From Talpa occidentalis (taxonomy: Eukaryota > Chordata > Mammalia > Eulipotyphla > Talpidae): 64,000 bases of DNA. The number at the start of each line of letters is the position of its first letter. The first letter of the stretch is position 1. The notes beneath the pieces are model-generated. The model was given only the letters and a program-made list of their open reading frames with translations. It was not told the origin of the DNA and made no database searches. Shown here piece by piece: positions 10,808 to 22,500 of the stretch. A program made the position numbers and the translations under genes. The DNA is taken from contig NW_023601322.1 of assembly GCF_014898055.3 (NCBI RefSeq), forward strand, positions 10,187,312-10,251,311, in the 5' to 3' direction.

Positions 10808-12744
10808 TAAAACATTATCTGTTAGATGCTTTTACTACTTCTTGCCCAAACTTATTTGCATTTGTGTGAACAGCTCAACTGAGATTTATTTTGTTGAACA
10901 TTAATTTCTATGAGATATGGAGGAATGCCTTGGAAAAGGAGGAGGAATCATGGTATTCTAGAATGGGGTAATCTGGCAAAGTTTATAGAGGTGGTATTGG
11001 ATCTTTTCGATTAAGGTGTTTAATTTTAGCCACTTTATAACTTTCTGTAATACACTTGGTTCAATTAAAAAAAATAGAGGAAGATAAAAACAAAAGAAAT
11101 TTTGTTGGAGATCCTATAAGCTTAGGGAGAGCCTGAGAAACAGACTCAAATTTTTCTCTGAAGCAACATTTCTGAAAATCTGTGGACCTGAACACTCTAC
11201 CTTGTTGGTCTCAGGAATAAAGGGTTAATTAGAGCAGCATCCTGGCACAATGCTGACAAAGGCTTTTATGATATAAAACCCATCTCCTTCCCTAGGGAGA
11301 ATAGGAAGACCTCTGGCTTACATTTGAAGGCCATTCAGTGGAATCAAAGTGTCAAATAGGGAAGAATGTCAGTGGCATCCTCTGAACTATGGGATGGGGA
11401 AGGAAGTTGAGATACCCCTTTAATCATCTCTCCCTAATAGAAGCATTGTAAGATCAAATCCGGGCTATCACACAAATGCATCAAGCTTTTCATGGGTTGG
11501 ATACCTGGGCACAGAGCCAGACTCACATACACACCTGCCCTGATCACAGGATGAGCAGCTTGATGTTAACCCCACCCCTACGGACATGCTGTCAACAACT
11601 GCAATGCTTTCGGTATTGGTCAGATGTTCTAGTCATAGGAGGGAATAAAGAACTAAGCGTCTTATGCACTGAAGTATTCTGTATAAGATAGTCTGATTTT
11701 GTTTCTTTGTAGAATATAGAATGTGTAAATATGTTTATCTTATTTTGAAAATAATGAATGTATCTTTGGACTAGAAATATAAAAGGTCCCAAATTAACTA
11801 TATGAGGACAACATTTACTTTGATCTTAAAGCAGATGCAATCTTTTACTGAACTCTTAGTGGCTGAGCGTGTTTCTTCTTAAAACTCCTTGTATGATTTT
11901 TTCCCTCTAATCAGCGTTTTGGAGGCAATAATACACATAACTCTAGCCACAGGCTCCTGCTATCAAGATTTACAGGGATACAGTTAAAAGATCTCCCACA
12001 TGGCTTTGAAACAGTAGTATTAAATACAGTTGAGTGCTATACAAGTAATTAGCTCTAGGTAATTAAGTATGGTTCACTTGGTGACTATAGCCATGTAGTC
12101 TATGTGGAAGACTCAAAACTCCCTGTAAATAAAAGTAGGATTATTTTCATTTCAAAGACCAAAGCTGAAAGGAGCACCCCGCAGGTGGTCTGTCACACAC
12201 TAGCTTGCACATATGACTGTGTAAAAATAACTTCCTGAGAGCAAAGATCGATGGCTCTCCTTAAAGAAGAACAGAGGGACTCAATAACTAATTAGCTTAT
12301 GTCTCTCTGTTCCTGTAATTGCAAACCATGCTGGAATCAACTTTCTGAAGGTGTGAAATAGCTATTACTGTACATGACTTGCTTCTACCACCACACTCTA
12401 TTTTTATACTTGGGTTGTTTCTTTTCTATGGACCTAGTTCAGTCAAAATTTTATATAAGTATTCTCTCATGTCCAAAACATAAATATAACATCTTTATCT
12501 AGGGTGAAACTCACACATTTAAGAATACAAGGAAAAGGTTCAGGTTCATAATGAGTTGGATTTTAGAACCAAGAGCTCTAGACTTTTCTTTTTATCTTCA
12601 AAACAAACCTGTGCCAATTTTCATTTGAATTGACATAGGCGGAGTGGAATAACCTGGTCCCATTGAATGGCACATCATAATTTCCTTCATTTTTCTGTCC
12701 CTCAAAATGGTACAGTAGAATAGACATCTATAAATATTACTATT
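10808..12744. other. No gene or clear repeat recognised
   Basis: This is mixed AT-rich DNA. Opposing short frames at 11476-11691 (+) and 11592-11792 (-) overlap and show no motif. No RNA gene or tandem repeat stands out. Confidence 0.45.
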
Positions 12745-13015
12745 ATTTTTTAAAAGATTTTTATTTACTTATGCATACAACAACGGGGCACAGGCCAGAG
12801 GTGTAGGGGGTGGTGAGAGGATTCACCAGAGACAGAGTGGGAAAGAGAACAGGCAGATGGACTGAAATACACTGCTGAGGGGAGCAGCAGGTGAGTCAGG
12901 AGAGGTCTGCTGCACCGTGTGGGTAGCTTCCTGGCCGGGGATCAAACTTGTGCTGCAGTGGCTGCAGATCGCTTCGTAGGTTGCATCTTAACCCCTTGTG
13001 CCACTAGGGAGGCTC
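12745..13015 (-). mobile_element. tRNA-like SINE, older subfamily, antisense
   Basis: The element is read from its A-rich tail (TTTTTTAAAAGATTTTTATT on the plus strand). It passes the core GAAATACACTGCTGAGGGGA to the reversed head ending CACTAGGGAGGCTC. The tail region ACAACGGGGCACAGGCC is of the type seen in the older copies. A short flanking similarity (TAAATAT) may be what is left of the target duplication. Confidence 0.88.
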
Positions 13016-13534
13016 TGTAAATATGACTAACCTCGTTGGAAAGATCCATGCAAGTGAATTGGTTTACAGATTGAGTCTGGTTTTAAAATAAGTCACATTT
13101 GTAAGTAGCAGTGACATGGCACACAAGAAAGATTTGTATTTTCTTAAAACTTCATTACAACTAATTGAGAGATGAAAAAAAAATGTTTGAATAATTGTTC
13201 TGAAATACTGATTATACCAATAGGGCATGATTTTCCCCTGCTGTGTTCCCTGTTGACTGACTTGGTGAAAATCAGGCCATCATTATTATTGCCGAAACTT
13301 TACACCTACAGTGATTTGTGATGGTTCTACCTGGATGACACCCCCTCTGGCTTCAATTCTCAAATATCCATTCTTAGGTAGATCTTTGTTGATACATTCC
13401 TATCTTAGGAACCCTTTCTTTGTCTAAGTACTTTCTATTAAACTCACTTTGTGCCTTCCATAGGAAGGAACATGTACCGTGATTTTTAAATATTCATTTA
13501 AAAATGTTCTTTGTGGTTATTATTTGTTTTTGTC

Positions 13535-13650
13535 TTCCAGAACAGAAGCTCTGTGAGGACTTTGTTTCTCTTGTATATCAATACCTATTGTATGCTGGAC
13601 ACATAGAAGACACTCAGTAAATAATTGCTACACGTATGGATTAATAAAGG
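13535..13650 (+). mobile_element. L2 3'-end fragment
   Basis: The run AGAAGCTCTGTGAGGACTTT, then TTGTATGCTGGACACATAGA and CTCAGTAAATAATTGC, follows the well-known L2 3' end (gain of size, 'cause and summary' block, then an ATAAAT-rich terminus). It is old and diverged, with approximate ends. Confidence 0.6.
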
Positions 13651-16019
13651 AAGACGATAGAGTACTGTCAAGGTCAGTCAATAATGTCAATAATTGATCA
13701 ACTATGTGCTGGTGTGATGGGGGAAAATACAAATAATTCCATGTCCTCCAATAATGGTATCTTTTAATTATAGAAATCAAGCATTTGCAAATTCATTTAG
13801 TTGCACAAGTATCATCCTATAAACTTGGAATATACAAAAAATAGTTTTGTCACTCCAAACCTGATTTCTATTTTGAGTATTGATTCAGCTGGTAGAAACA
13901 ATTAAAGCAGTTTGGTGTCATCCTCCCTGAGTTAGATTTAATTTCCGGTGACTGACATATTGACAAAGAGTCCAATAGTTGTTTAAGTATGCCAGTCATC
14001 ATGTACCACAACAGTCCCCAGTGAGATGTCCATCACCCTCCTGTGGATCTATCCTGGTCAGATGAAACTATTCCTATTTCCATTCTGAAAGTATGCTCCA
14101 AGCATTGTCTTCTTCCACCACCGTGAGCCTCACTCCTCTGACCCATGTGCTTATTCTAACTCATAGGAACAGGGGAAGACAGAGTGGAAATCATTTTTAA
14201 TAGTTTTAAACAAGGACTATTTATTTGCTCCCCATTCTTCAGGTCAGCAATTTGGGCTAGGCTCAGCTGGGATGGTTTCATCGCCCCTCCACAGGATATT
14301 GGCTGGACTCATTTATGCAGTGCTGGTCACTTGGCAGGTAAGCGGGTCAGCTTCTTTTGAATGGCTTTGCTCACAGATGTGACAGTGACTTGGGGCTGTT
14401 AGCCAAAGAGCCTTAGTTCTCCTCCATGTGCTCTCTCCATCTGGCAGCTGAATTCCAAAAATGGTAAGTCCTCATGCATAAGCACTTTTCCAGCTTCTGT
14501 TTGCAAGACATTTGCTAATGTTCCACTTGACAAAGAAGGTCACATAGCCAATCCCAGAATCACTGAGGGAGGGGTTTACACAGGATGTGGACACCAAGTG
14601 AAGTGAGTTATTAGGGGAACAAGCTGCTTGATTTTTACAGTCATCAATAGATGATGAGCTATATCCTTTGCAAACACTGTTGTGCCCTAAGATATGATTA
14701 AGACAAACCAGCCCAGAGATCACATAATTGGAATGGAGAGGCGCAAGGCGTGTTGGTTTTGTGTCAGTGCTTTCAAGTCTGAAGCCGTGTTCCCTGGTAA
14801 CTCATTGTTAGACACATCAGTATGAAATCCAAGGCAGAATAAAAAGCCTTGTTAAGTAAATCTTGGCTTCCAAAAAAAAAATAATGCCCCCAAATATTGG
14901 AAACAACAACTCACATTCATTTTGAAGAACAAAGAACACATCAGGAATTACAGAAGCACTTGTGGCTACTTAGAAAATCATTGGCTTAGCAAATCTTTCT
15001 TATGTAATTGGTATTTGAGGCAGCTTAGTGGAAAAGGATGTTATTTTGCTTTTATTAAGCATCAAATATTTAATGCGTTCATATAACACATTTTGAGAAA
15101 AATCACCCTTATCCAATAGGCAGTCTTCACTGCGCCGTGCCATCAAACTTTATTGCTCGTTTTGCAGTCATGAGGGAGAGTTCATAGTTTTAATGAAACA
15201 GGAAATATTTTGATTAGCATAGCAATTTTTATTGAAACATTTATAGTATTCTAAAATGATTAAGTAACAATTAATGCAATATTCATTTCTTATTATAAAA
15301 TAAAGATGGCTATTATAGTCATGCAGTATAAGATAAAATGGGCTACTTTATTTAGAATCAAGTCATGAAATTAGCCAGAGCCAAATTAGCCAAAGCCACT
15401 TCCCTGATCTTTTCCCTACTCACTACCAATTCCAGTACTCCCTCGTGGTGCAAACATCACATCAAACCCAGGTATTTCTTGGATGTTACTGGAAGTCTAT
15501 GAATGGAACTAATTTTGTGAAATAACAAAGTGTGACAAAACCTCCACAAGCAGAAAGTACAAAAAGCTTGCTGAGTGTATCTTTCACTGACTGATGAAAC
15601 TGGCCTAGAAGACAAGCTAACGATATCTAATCTCAGCTAACTGTCCAAGAATCATTATTTCAACCATATCTTAGCATAGGAAAGAGAGGAGCAACTAGTA
15701 TTTAATGTATGTGCCAAGAATTGCTCTGATTACTACCTAGGTATTATTTTCTCTAGATGTTTCAACTTTCTGTGTCTGCCAACTGTGCATAATGTTGTTG
15801 ACTAACTGACAAAAAAGCACTTAGAATTTCTCTGCCATCTTCTATGTAGAACAGGCAGCAAAAAGATGAAAAGAAATGGGAAATGAAAGAGGGAGGGGAA
15901 TGATTTTTAGATTTCTTTTCCCTAAGAGTCCCCCATTATTATTTATTGATTCAATTCTGAATTTCCTTAAAGTGTATTTCTGTGCCATTTAATTCTCTTT
16001 ACATAAGTGGATCATAGGA
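13651..16019. other. No gene recognised; one unassigned repeat-like patch
   Basis: Most of this stretch is unassigned AT-rich DNA. Bases 14230-14450 (for example CTAGGCTCAGCTGGGATGG and TCTCCTCCATGTGCTCTCTC) have the look of a dispersed mammalian medium-reiterated repeat, but I cannot name the family. The 83-codon minus-strand frame at 14472-14723 has no motif I recognise. Confidence 0.4.
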
Positions 16020-16360
16020 TGAAATGAACACTTAACCTTTTAACTTTGCTTCTTTTATGGTCATAATCAAAATTATTTCTATGCAATATGTATATGTTTT
16101 ATGATAACAGATTCCCTTTTGAACATTATATGCTATGCTCTAGGCCATGAGACATTTATATATTAATAGCTTCCAGTTTGGGGCTAATACTTTTGCTATG
16201 AATATTCTAGTATATGTTTTTGGTAGAATGCACATTTTGGTTGGGTATATGCTGGATCAAAAGACATACAAATGATCATCTTTAATAGAAACCATCGTTA
16301 CTTTTTCCCTTGATGACTAATGGAATACTCACCTTTTCATATGTTTGTTGGTTATTTGAA
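16020..16360 (-). mobile_element. Old L1 (L1M-type) fragment, antisense
   Basis: The sequence follows the antisense of the L1 ORF2 3' region: TTTGCTATGAATATTCTAGT, GGTTGGGTATATGCTGGATC, and later GATGACTAATGGAATACTCA with CTTTTCATATGTTTGTTGG. It is far more diverged than the young L1 copies in this window and internally deleted. It is a long-dead element of the mammalian L1M age class. Confidence 0.72.
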
Positions 16361-17079
16361 CATTCTGGGCCAGAGTTTTTAAAGAGACTTTTATTTGCAT
16401 AAAGGGAAGGTATTTGGAGGAGTGGTAATTTTTCATAAGAGCCCCAGCTAGAAAAAACCCAGAGTGTCTTCCTGATCCAGCTTGAGTCATAGCCACATGA
16501 TGTCACTAGGGAGAGGGGATGGACTGTGATTGGCTGCTGCCACTGAAGCAGCTTGGTTGAAGTGGAGAAAGAGAAGCTTCCAGAATCTGATGTACAAACA
16601 ACCATTTTTGCTATATTTGGAAAACAGTCCTTTTGAGTGCTTCTCTTAGTAACACATATACAATTATACCCAGTGCTATAAAATTAAATATTGTAGGATA
16701 TTTAATGGCCTGATAAAGGATGTAGCATCTCAAACCCATTGGTGTGCTGAGCTGATGACTGGTTTGATATCCTTTCAGAGGACTTGAGATGCCCCAACTG
16801 AGTTTCCCTACCATGAAATTACTCAGTGAGCCCCAAAGGGAGGCAAAAGGATATTGATCATGAAGAGCAATGGGTAAGGATGCATCTGAATAGATAAGAC
16901 CCCTTTTCAATCACGATATCCTATTTCAGCCAAGAAGCAATGACAACCCAAACTAGTCCTTTCTTCCTATTGCTCTGCAGCTGCCATTTACAAGGTGCTT
17001 GCAGTAGAGTCACAGTCAGACTATACCTTGCATGTTATCTGCAAATTTTCCCCATACAGTAGTACAAATCTATTTAATT
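16361..17079. other. No gene recognised between two old L1 pieces
   Basis: Two adjacent minus-strand frames (16282-16605, 107 codons; 16611-16910, 99 codons) lie here, but neither has a motif, and the first overlaps old L1 sequence. They are probably chance openings. Confidence 0.45.
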
Positions 17080-17535
17080 CTTTTTGATGACTGAGTAGTA
17101 CTAAGTATTTCAGTTTACAGGATGTATCCAACCAATTTCTTCCTGGTAGACATGAAAGTTATTTCTGTTCTTTCACGATCATCATCAAAAATGCTTCAAT
17201 TAATATAATTGTGAATGTATATATTTCCTGCGAGTTAAGGTGTAAAAATGGATTCTATGAGTCAAAGGTGATGAACATTAATATATTTAAATACTGACCA
17301 GATGTTCTCCAAAAAGATGAGTGGTGTAACAAAGAAAGTCTCCCCCATTTCCCCTCACAGCCATGCACTTACCATGCACTTACCACACTTACCATGTGGA
17401 TGGTAAGTATTGGTCAATGTCAGTAATTTCATTTTTGCCAAAATGCTAAGTGATAATAACACATATTTTTATTATTTACGTCATTTATATTTTCCTCCTA
17501 TAAATTGCTTGTTCACGTTCTTCGCCCAGGGACTA
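17080..17535 (-). mobile_element. Old L1 (L1M/L1ME-type) fragment, antisense
   Basis: Antisense L1 landmarks appear in order: TGACTGAGTAGTACTAAGTA, TTCAATTAATATAATTGTGA, TCTATGAGTCAAAGGTGATG, then AATTGCTTGTTCACGTTCTT followed by CGCCCAGG. This is the ORF2 end region of an ancient L1, highly diverged. Together with 16020-16360 it may be one element broken by an insertion, or two separate insertions. Confidence 0.68.
17361..17396. repeat. Short imperfect tandem repeat, 11-bp unit
   Basis: The unit CCATGCACTTA occurs twice in tandem (17361-17371 and 17372-17382). A shortened third unit, CCACACTTA, and the start of a fourth follow. It lies inside the old L1 fragment and is most simply a local slippage product. 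Confidence 0.7.
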
Positions 17536-17539
17536 TCTT

Positions 17540-18963
17540 GAATTGACTTAGTTGCCAAGTAGATGGAGTAAGTAAATGAGCTGGGCAGGTATAAAACAAT
17601 GGAGAGTGAGATTATTGTGGTGAATTGAAGACTGCACTCTGTTCTGAAAAAATAACACTAAATAATTAAAAAGGGACTGCACCAAGGACTTTTTAAAGAC
17701 AGAATTGTCACATGAAGGCATGTGACAGGAAAAAGATGACATGAATAGAGAGTACAGGGGGGAGCATTAGAAAGCCTGGATTTTGAACCCAGGCTTATGA
17801 AGCCTTCTGGTGAAGTGCTGGTTTGTGACATGTTGGAGGTGTGTGATAATTTTTATGGCTCGTTTTGTCTTTTGTCTTCTGTGATTCACAGTGTGATTTT
17901 ATAACTGTGTTTTCTTAGCATGGTGGTGTTCAGAATGAGACATTCTGTTGAGGTCAGTGAAGAGATGGTGTGTTATGTCCTTAAAAGTATGTGTGGACAG
18001 GGGTCCAGGGGAAAATCCGAGGTATGCAGGTATCCCTATGACCAGCCACACCACATTTTTGATTCACTATTGAAGACAGCCTTTTCACTGGCTTGTCAAA
18101 CATTTAGAAAATTTAAAGCATAATTCAGCAGTAAAATTTGTCAAAGTGATTGACATCCTAACAACTCCAAACCTAAGTCTTAATTTGTCATTTGAAGGCC
18201 AACCATTCCTTGTCATTTTTCAAATGATTAACATAAACTTCTAAACCTCAACAAGTATAAAAATATAAATATAAAAATGTGTTTTCTTTTGATATTGATA
18301 ATTCAGATTTAAAAATGTTTTAAACACTTTAGAAGATTCTCCCATGGACATGCTGTCATTCATAATCCCCTCTCTATTCTGCTGAGGGGAACCCGTATGT
18401 TACTTTTGGATAACACCAGCTCACATGTAAGTCAACATCCTGAGTCCGCTACCAGACCCATAGATGATTATTTTAATCATTAAATCATGAAAATCTCAAT
18501 TTTTAAAAATTAGAAAAATACTTGTGCAGTTAAGCTTACTTCATTGAAACTGTTATTTTCATGAGTGAGTCTAACCCAAAGGAGAGTAATAAAGTGTCCT
18601 CCTAATTGTGTAAGATGATGTGAGCCTTGCAGGCTATATACTATTTTTTAAGTCTTACATTCATTGAAAAAATGTATATATTTTTACACATCTTTTACAT
18701 ATTAGCCCAAAAGTGATGTTTTTTTAAATCATATAATTTACTCTTTGCTTTTGTTTGTACTTTTGTAATCTTTGTGTATTAAAAAGTTTTAAATGATCTT
18801 AAAATATTTCTTTTAATTGTGGTAACTTTGGGGTCCTCCCCATCTGCTATCACCACTGTAGGGTACCCGCCACCAACTCATCCATAGTCGACCACTATGG
18901 TCCATTGTGCTTCCTTCCCTCTTGGTTCCTACCTTCTACTGCCCCCTTCAAAAATGAAATTTT
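17540..18963. other. AT-rich DNA, no gene recognised
   Basis: Short frames at 17548-17742 (-) and 17920-18123 (+) have no motif. Bases 18820-18950 could be part of an old L1 3' region (ATTGTGGTAACTTTGGGG onwards) but are too diverged to call. Confidence 0.4.
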
Positions 18964-18977
18964 GGGGCCTCCCCTAG

Positions 18978-18988
18978 TGGCGCAGCGG
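18978..18988 (+). promoter_or_regulatory. Polymerase III A box in SINE
   Basis: TGGCGCAGCGG fits the canonical tRNA-type A box TRGYNNARNGG at every position. It lies 14 bases inside the SINE, as in a tRNA gene. Confidence 0.8.
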
Positions 18989-19031
18989 TAGAGCGCTGGG
19001 CTGTGAAGCTGCCCGCAGCCTCTGCGGCGCC

Positions 19032-19042
19032 GGTTCAATCCC
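19032..19042 (+). promoter_or_regulatory. Polymerase III B box in SINE
   Basis: GGTTCAATCCC fits the canonical B box GGTTCRANYCC exactly and lies about 43 bases after the A box, within the usual tRNA spacing. Together they show the tRNA-related origin of this SINE family. Confidence 0.82.
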
Positions 19043-19719
19043 ACCGGCGAGGGTCCCACATGGTGCGCAGACCTCTCCTGCCATGCCCGCTGCTCCCCTC
19101 AGCAGTGTATTTCATCAGTCTGCCAGTTCTGTTCCCCGCTCTGGCTCTGGTGAATTCTCTCACCCTCTCGTGCTTCTGACTGTACCCAGTGCTTGTATAA
19201 ATAAATAAATTAATTAAAAAAAAAAGAAAAAAAAGACATTTTGTGTATCTACTAATGTGTATAAGAAACAGGAACTCTAAGATATGTCCTTTTAAGAAGC
19301 AATAGCATAGGAAGTCATTTTGAGAAAATGATAGTTATTGGGGAAAAGTAGAATAACAAGCTCACTGATTATGAGAGTAGATCATTTGTGAATTAATGGA
19401 TTTTTCAGTAAACCACATTTTTAAAAGGAAATGTACTTTATTTACCTTATTTTCAAGAGAGAAAACATGGCAGAGGGTTAAGAAGTTCTCACAAATTGTG
19501 GGAAGATGTAGACCTGGCACCTCCAATCTTTGTCACCTTAGAAAGTAATCTTCACGGACTAAGGATTCCTTATTATTGAACTTAGGTGGTGGATGGTTCT
19601 TGATGTCCCTCTGTCTCTAATGTTCTCAATGCAATGCTCACATTCATTAGGATAAATTCTCCAGCTGCTCACCACAAGCAGTGAAAACTTTTTGGAACAA
19701 CTATGCTATTCCCTCTGAC

Positions 19720-19960
19720 TCATTTAGTCATCCAATAGTATTGATTTTTTAATGTATTCCAGGTCCACTTAGGCATTGAGAATTGAGGATGAATCAAGTA
19801 CAGTCTAGGAAACACCAAGTCTACTAGGAGTCAACCATGTAACAAAGGGGTGTAGGGAGTGTTAGAGATACTCTGTTCAAACTCCACACTGCTGAGGGGA
19901 TGCAGGGGAACTCACTGGACAGACTTTGTAGAGGAGGAAATATTTGATCTCTTGAAACTG
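19720..19960 (-). mobile_element. L2 3'-region fragment, antisense
   Basis: The run CATTTAGTCATCCAATAGTA, then ATTCCAGGTCCACTTAGGCA, GAATCAAGTACAGTCTAGG and ACTAGGAGTCAACC follows the antisense L2 3' end (the block built around 'attcattcaacaaatatt' and 'tgccaggcactgt'). It is strongly diverged, with approximate ends. Confidence 0.45.
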
Positions 19961-20866
19961 TCTACTAGAGGGATGTGGATGGTAAGGAGCAGGGGAGAAG
20001 GAGGAGCCCAGACTGTACCCAAACAGTTATTTATACACTAAATTACAGTTTTAGACCCAAAAGGGACATAAGCATTTGGCAAATTAAATTTCACTTTGTT
20101 TTGTTTTTCTGGAGAACAGTGACTAACACAGAGATTAATAGCACTTATTTCTTGGGTATAAAAATAAATAATAAATGGGGGTAATTCATATAAAAACACT
20201 TTGCACTACCAACCGCTCAGTAGAATTTTATTTGTTCTCTTACTTTTCACCCCTTTCCCTACTATCCTCTTTCATGCTTTTTATATGTTCATTTATTCTT
20301 TCAACTTCCTTTCCCTTGTGATAAAACAGGGTTTTTAATGCATATAATAACATCTCTTTAAATTTACTAACTGTATCAGCACAAGTCTTCTATTAAAAGT
20401 GGAGTGATATTACATGACCACTAGTGCCTAAATGACATTTACACATTCGCCTTTACAGTGAGTAATGGTAATTCACAGACACCATGTGGCTGTGAGTAAT
20501 TGCTCCCTTCTCGAGATAAAGGTTAGACCGGTCTGTAGCCATCATAAGTTATTCACTGTGTGTGGAGTGTTTCAAAATGTATTTCACACAATGTTGTTCT
20601 GTCTCTATTTTCATTTAGATTTTTCTCATTTTTATGCAACACCAATTTTACATTGGAAAAGCATTTTGTTATTGATTTCTTCGCTGGATAAGTAATATGG
20701 TGAATTTGACACTCAATTCACTTTTCCTTCCATAACAAATTAGAAAGCCCTGGAATCGTGAAGGCCCAATGTAGGTCTTGTGAATGTGGCTTGGGATATA
20801 GGATGAGAGAGACGAGGAGAGCAAGAGAGAGAGGGAGGAGGAAGACCAGAGAGATGCAAAAGGGTG
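19961..20866. other. No gene recognised; purine-rich tract near the end
   Basis: Frames of 60-76 codons here show no motif. A GA-rich tract (about 20796-20860, units like GAGAGAGAGGGAGGAGG) precedes the SINE insertion site and is a simple low-complexity repeat. Confidence 0.5.
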
Positions 20867-20883
20867 CTAGGAAGGCTCTTTTA

Positions 20884-21132
20884 TTTATTTATTATTTATT
20901 AATTTTTTAAGATTTATTTATACATACAAGAACTGGGGTATAGGCCAGAGGTGTGGGGGGTGAAAGGATTCACCAGAGACAGAGTGGGGAACAGAACAGG
21001 CAGACTGACTGAAACACACTGCTGAGGGGAGCAGAGGGCGAGACAGGAGAGGTCTCCTGGCCAGGGATTGAACTTGTGCTGCGCTGGCTGCAGACAGCTT
21101 CATAGGTTGTATCTTAACCCACCAGGGAGGCC
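20884..21132 (-). mobile_element. tRNA-like SINE, antisense, with 17-bp target duplication
   Basis: The element runs from its tail (TTTATTTATTATTTATTAAT on the plus strand) through AACACACTGCTGAGGGGAGC to the reversed head ending CACCAGGGAGGCC. The 17-base duplication CTAGGAAGGCTCTTTTA flanks it exactly, at 20867-20883 and 21133-21149. The tail belongs to the older subfamily, yet the duplication is perfect. The insertion is therefore not extremely old. Confidence 0.93.
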
Positions 21133-21149
21133 CTAGGAAGGCTCTTTTA

Positions 21150-22304
21150 GCCCTTAACTATTACTGGTATCTAATTACTGAATCATGAAGTCTAATTTAT
21201 AGGAAATAAGGCTTAATTCCGAATATTCTTGGGAATACAGCATGGAGACGTCTCTCACACGAAGATGTCATGTATAAGATCCTTCAGGTCATTACTGTGT
21301 CCTGCACTGCTAGCACTTAGTATTTTGCTTGGATAAATAATACAAGAATCAGTTCTGGAGTCTGAATGTGATGAGTTAGACAGGAGCGTGAATGGAGTAA
21401 AAGTTTGACAGCAGATGTGGGGAAATTGTTGGTGTGGGGGTTGAACAAAGACAGTGAGAGGAATCTTGTAGTAGAATAAACTTTACAGACTTTTCTCATT
21501 CTGCCCAGAACAGATCAGGACCTTGCCAAACTTCCTCCTTCCATTTAGCACTTAGATCTGTACTATGATGACTCAGCTGGCCAGCTGTCTACACTGCCAG
21601 CCACAGCTACACTGAGAGCAGCCCCGGCTCAGTCCGGGAGGCAGGCAGCCTAGTGGGGTGGCAGGCGTTCCATGCTCAGCACCGCAGCTTCCCCTCACTG
21701 AGGTCTTGCTCCCTCTAGCAAATGCAGCCTCCCTGCCATCACTCATGCAGTTTCTATACTCACTGCTTCAGTGCAACCCTTAAAGAGTTAATGAAGCTTC
21801 CACAAGGGGCCTAATTTAGAACCTAGCAATTGCTTAACCACTGCAAGAAATATGGCCCATCCTATGCCAGGTGATATAAATTAGAGTTAGTATTATATGT
21901 GATGAAATGTCCTTTTAGATATTATGTGTAATTTTGAGTATTAAAAGTCCCAGTGGGCTATTTTTTTCTAGAAACTAGTCTACAGGATTTCCCCTTATAT
22001 TTCTTTTTTTTTAAACAAAGCACCAGGAAAAGGTTATATGAATAATCATATTCTTAGCAAAGCACGTAGACTAAACATATAAAAGTTATTAATAATAGAC
22101 TGTGAAAATATCTATCATAAAAATAACAGTCAAAAGGTTAGTGTATATTTTATACAAAGCTCATATTTTTTTTGGTAAAAAAAGAAACAAACAGTGAAGC
22201 TCCCCGAAGACTTGCTTAAGAGGAGATATAATTAGTTAGCATGCATATGGGAAAATATCCAACTAAGCTACAAAGAAATTAAATTTAAAGCATCTATGAA
22301 ATTG
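21150..22304. other. No gene recognised; small G+C-rich patch at 21540-21790
   Basis: Most of the stretch is AT-rich. The patch at 21540-21790 is clearly richer in G and C, with runs like GCAGCCCCGGCTCAGTCCGG, but it has no open frame of note and no recognised repeat or CpG-island extent. It may be part of an old LTR. Confidence 0.4.
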
Positions 22305-22500
22305 CCTCGTATTCTAGCTGTGTGAACCTGGAAAATTACTTAATCTCCCTGCTTCAGGTTTTTCATCTGTTAAATGGGGTAAAAATGTGACACAGGGACA
22401 CTATCAGCATCTAATGCATTTTTATATGTGCATTAACTATATATGAAAAATATTGAAACATGACCTGACTCCAAATAAGATAAACTTATTAGTTATTATT
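22305..22500 (+). mobile_element. MIR SINE fragment
   Basis: CTAGCTGTGTGAACCTGG, then ATTACTTAATCTCCCTGCTT and TTTCATCTGTTAAATGGGGT form the diagnostic MIR core (GTGTGACCTTGG...AAGT...CTCTGTGCCTCAGTTT...ATCTGTAAAATGGGG). MIR is an ancient tRNA-derived SINE once mobilised by L2. Confidence 0.75.

Larger units (their letters stand above)
18964..19234 (+). mobile_element. tRNA-like SINE, younger subfamily, best-preserved polymerase III promoter
   Basis: This copy is near consensus for the younger subfamily. Its head is GGGGCCTCCCCTAGTGGCGC, followed by a perfect A box and B box, then GGCGAGGGTCCCACATGG, CAGACCTCTCCTGCC and CTCCCCTCAGCAGTGTATTTC. The tail is CCCAGTGCTTGTATAAATAA plus A-rich sequence. 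The flanking repeat is short and imperfect (AAATTTTG on the left, ACATTTTG on the right). It would be transcribed by RNA polymerase III if active; no terminator was judged. Confidence 0.92.

Noticed and set aside
17361..17400. Repeated CCATGCACTTA units as a possible CRISPR-like array
   Set aside because: The units are adjacent with no spacers, and the genome is mammalian. It is a short tandem repeat.
18375..18400. Second SINE-core-like motif (CTGCTGAGGGGAA)
   Set aside because: It stands alone, with no head, tail or target duplication nearby.
18964..19040. tRNA gene suggested by perfect A and B boxes
   Set aside because: The boxes lie in the head of a 250-base SINE with an A-rich tail. The sequence does not close into a full tRNA cloverleaf with an acceptor stem that I can see.
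19880..19910. CACTGCTGAGGGGA motif, as in the antisense SINE core
   Set aside because: No other SINE segment surrounds it. The short match is chance.
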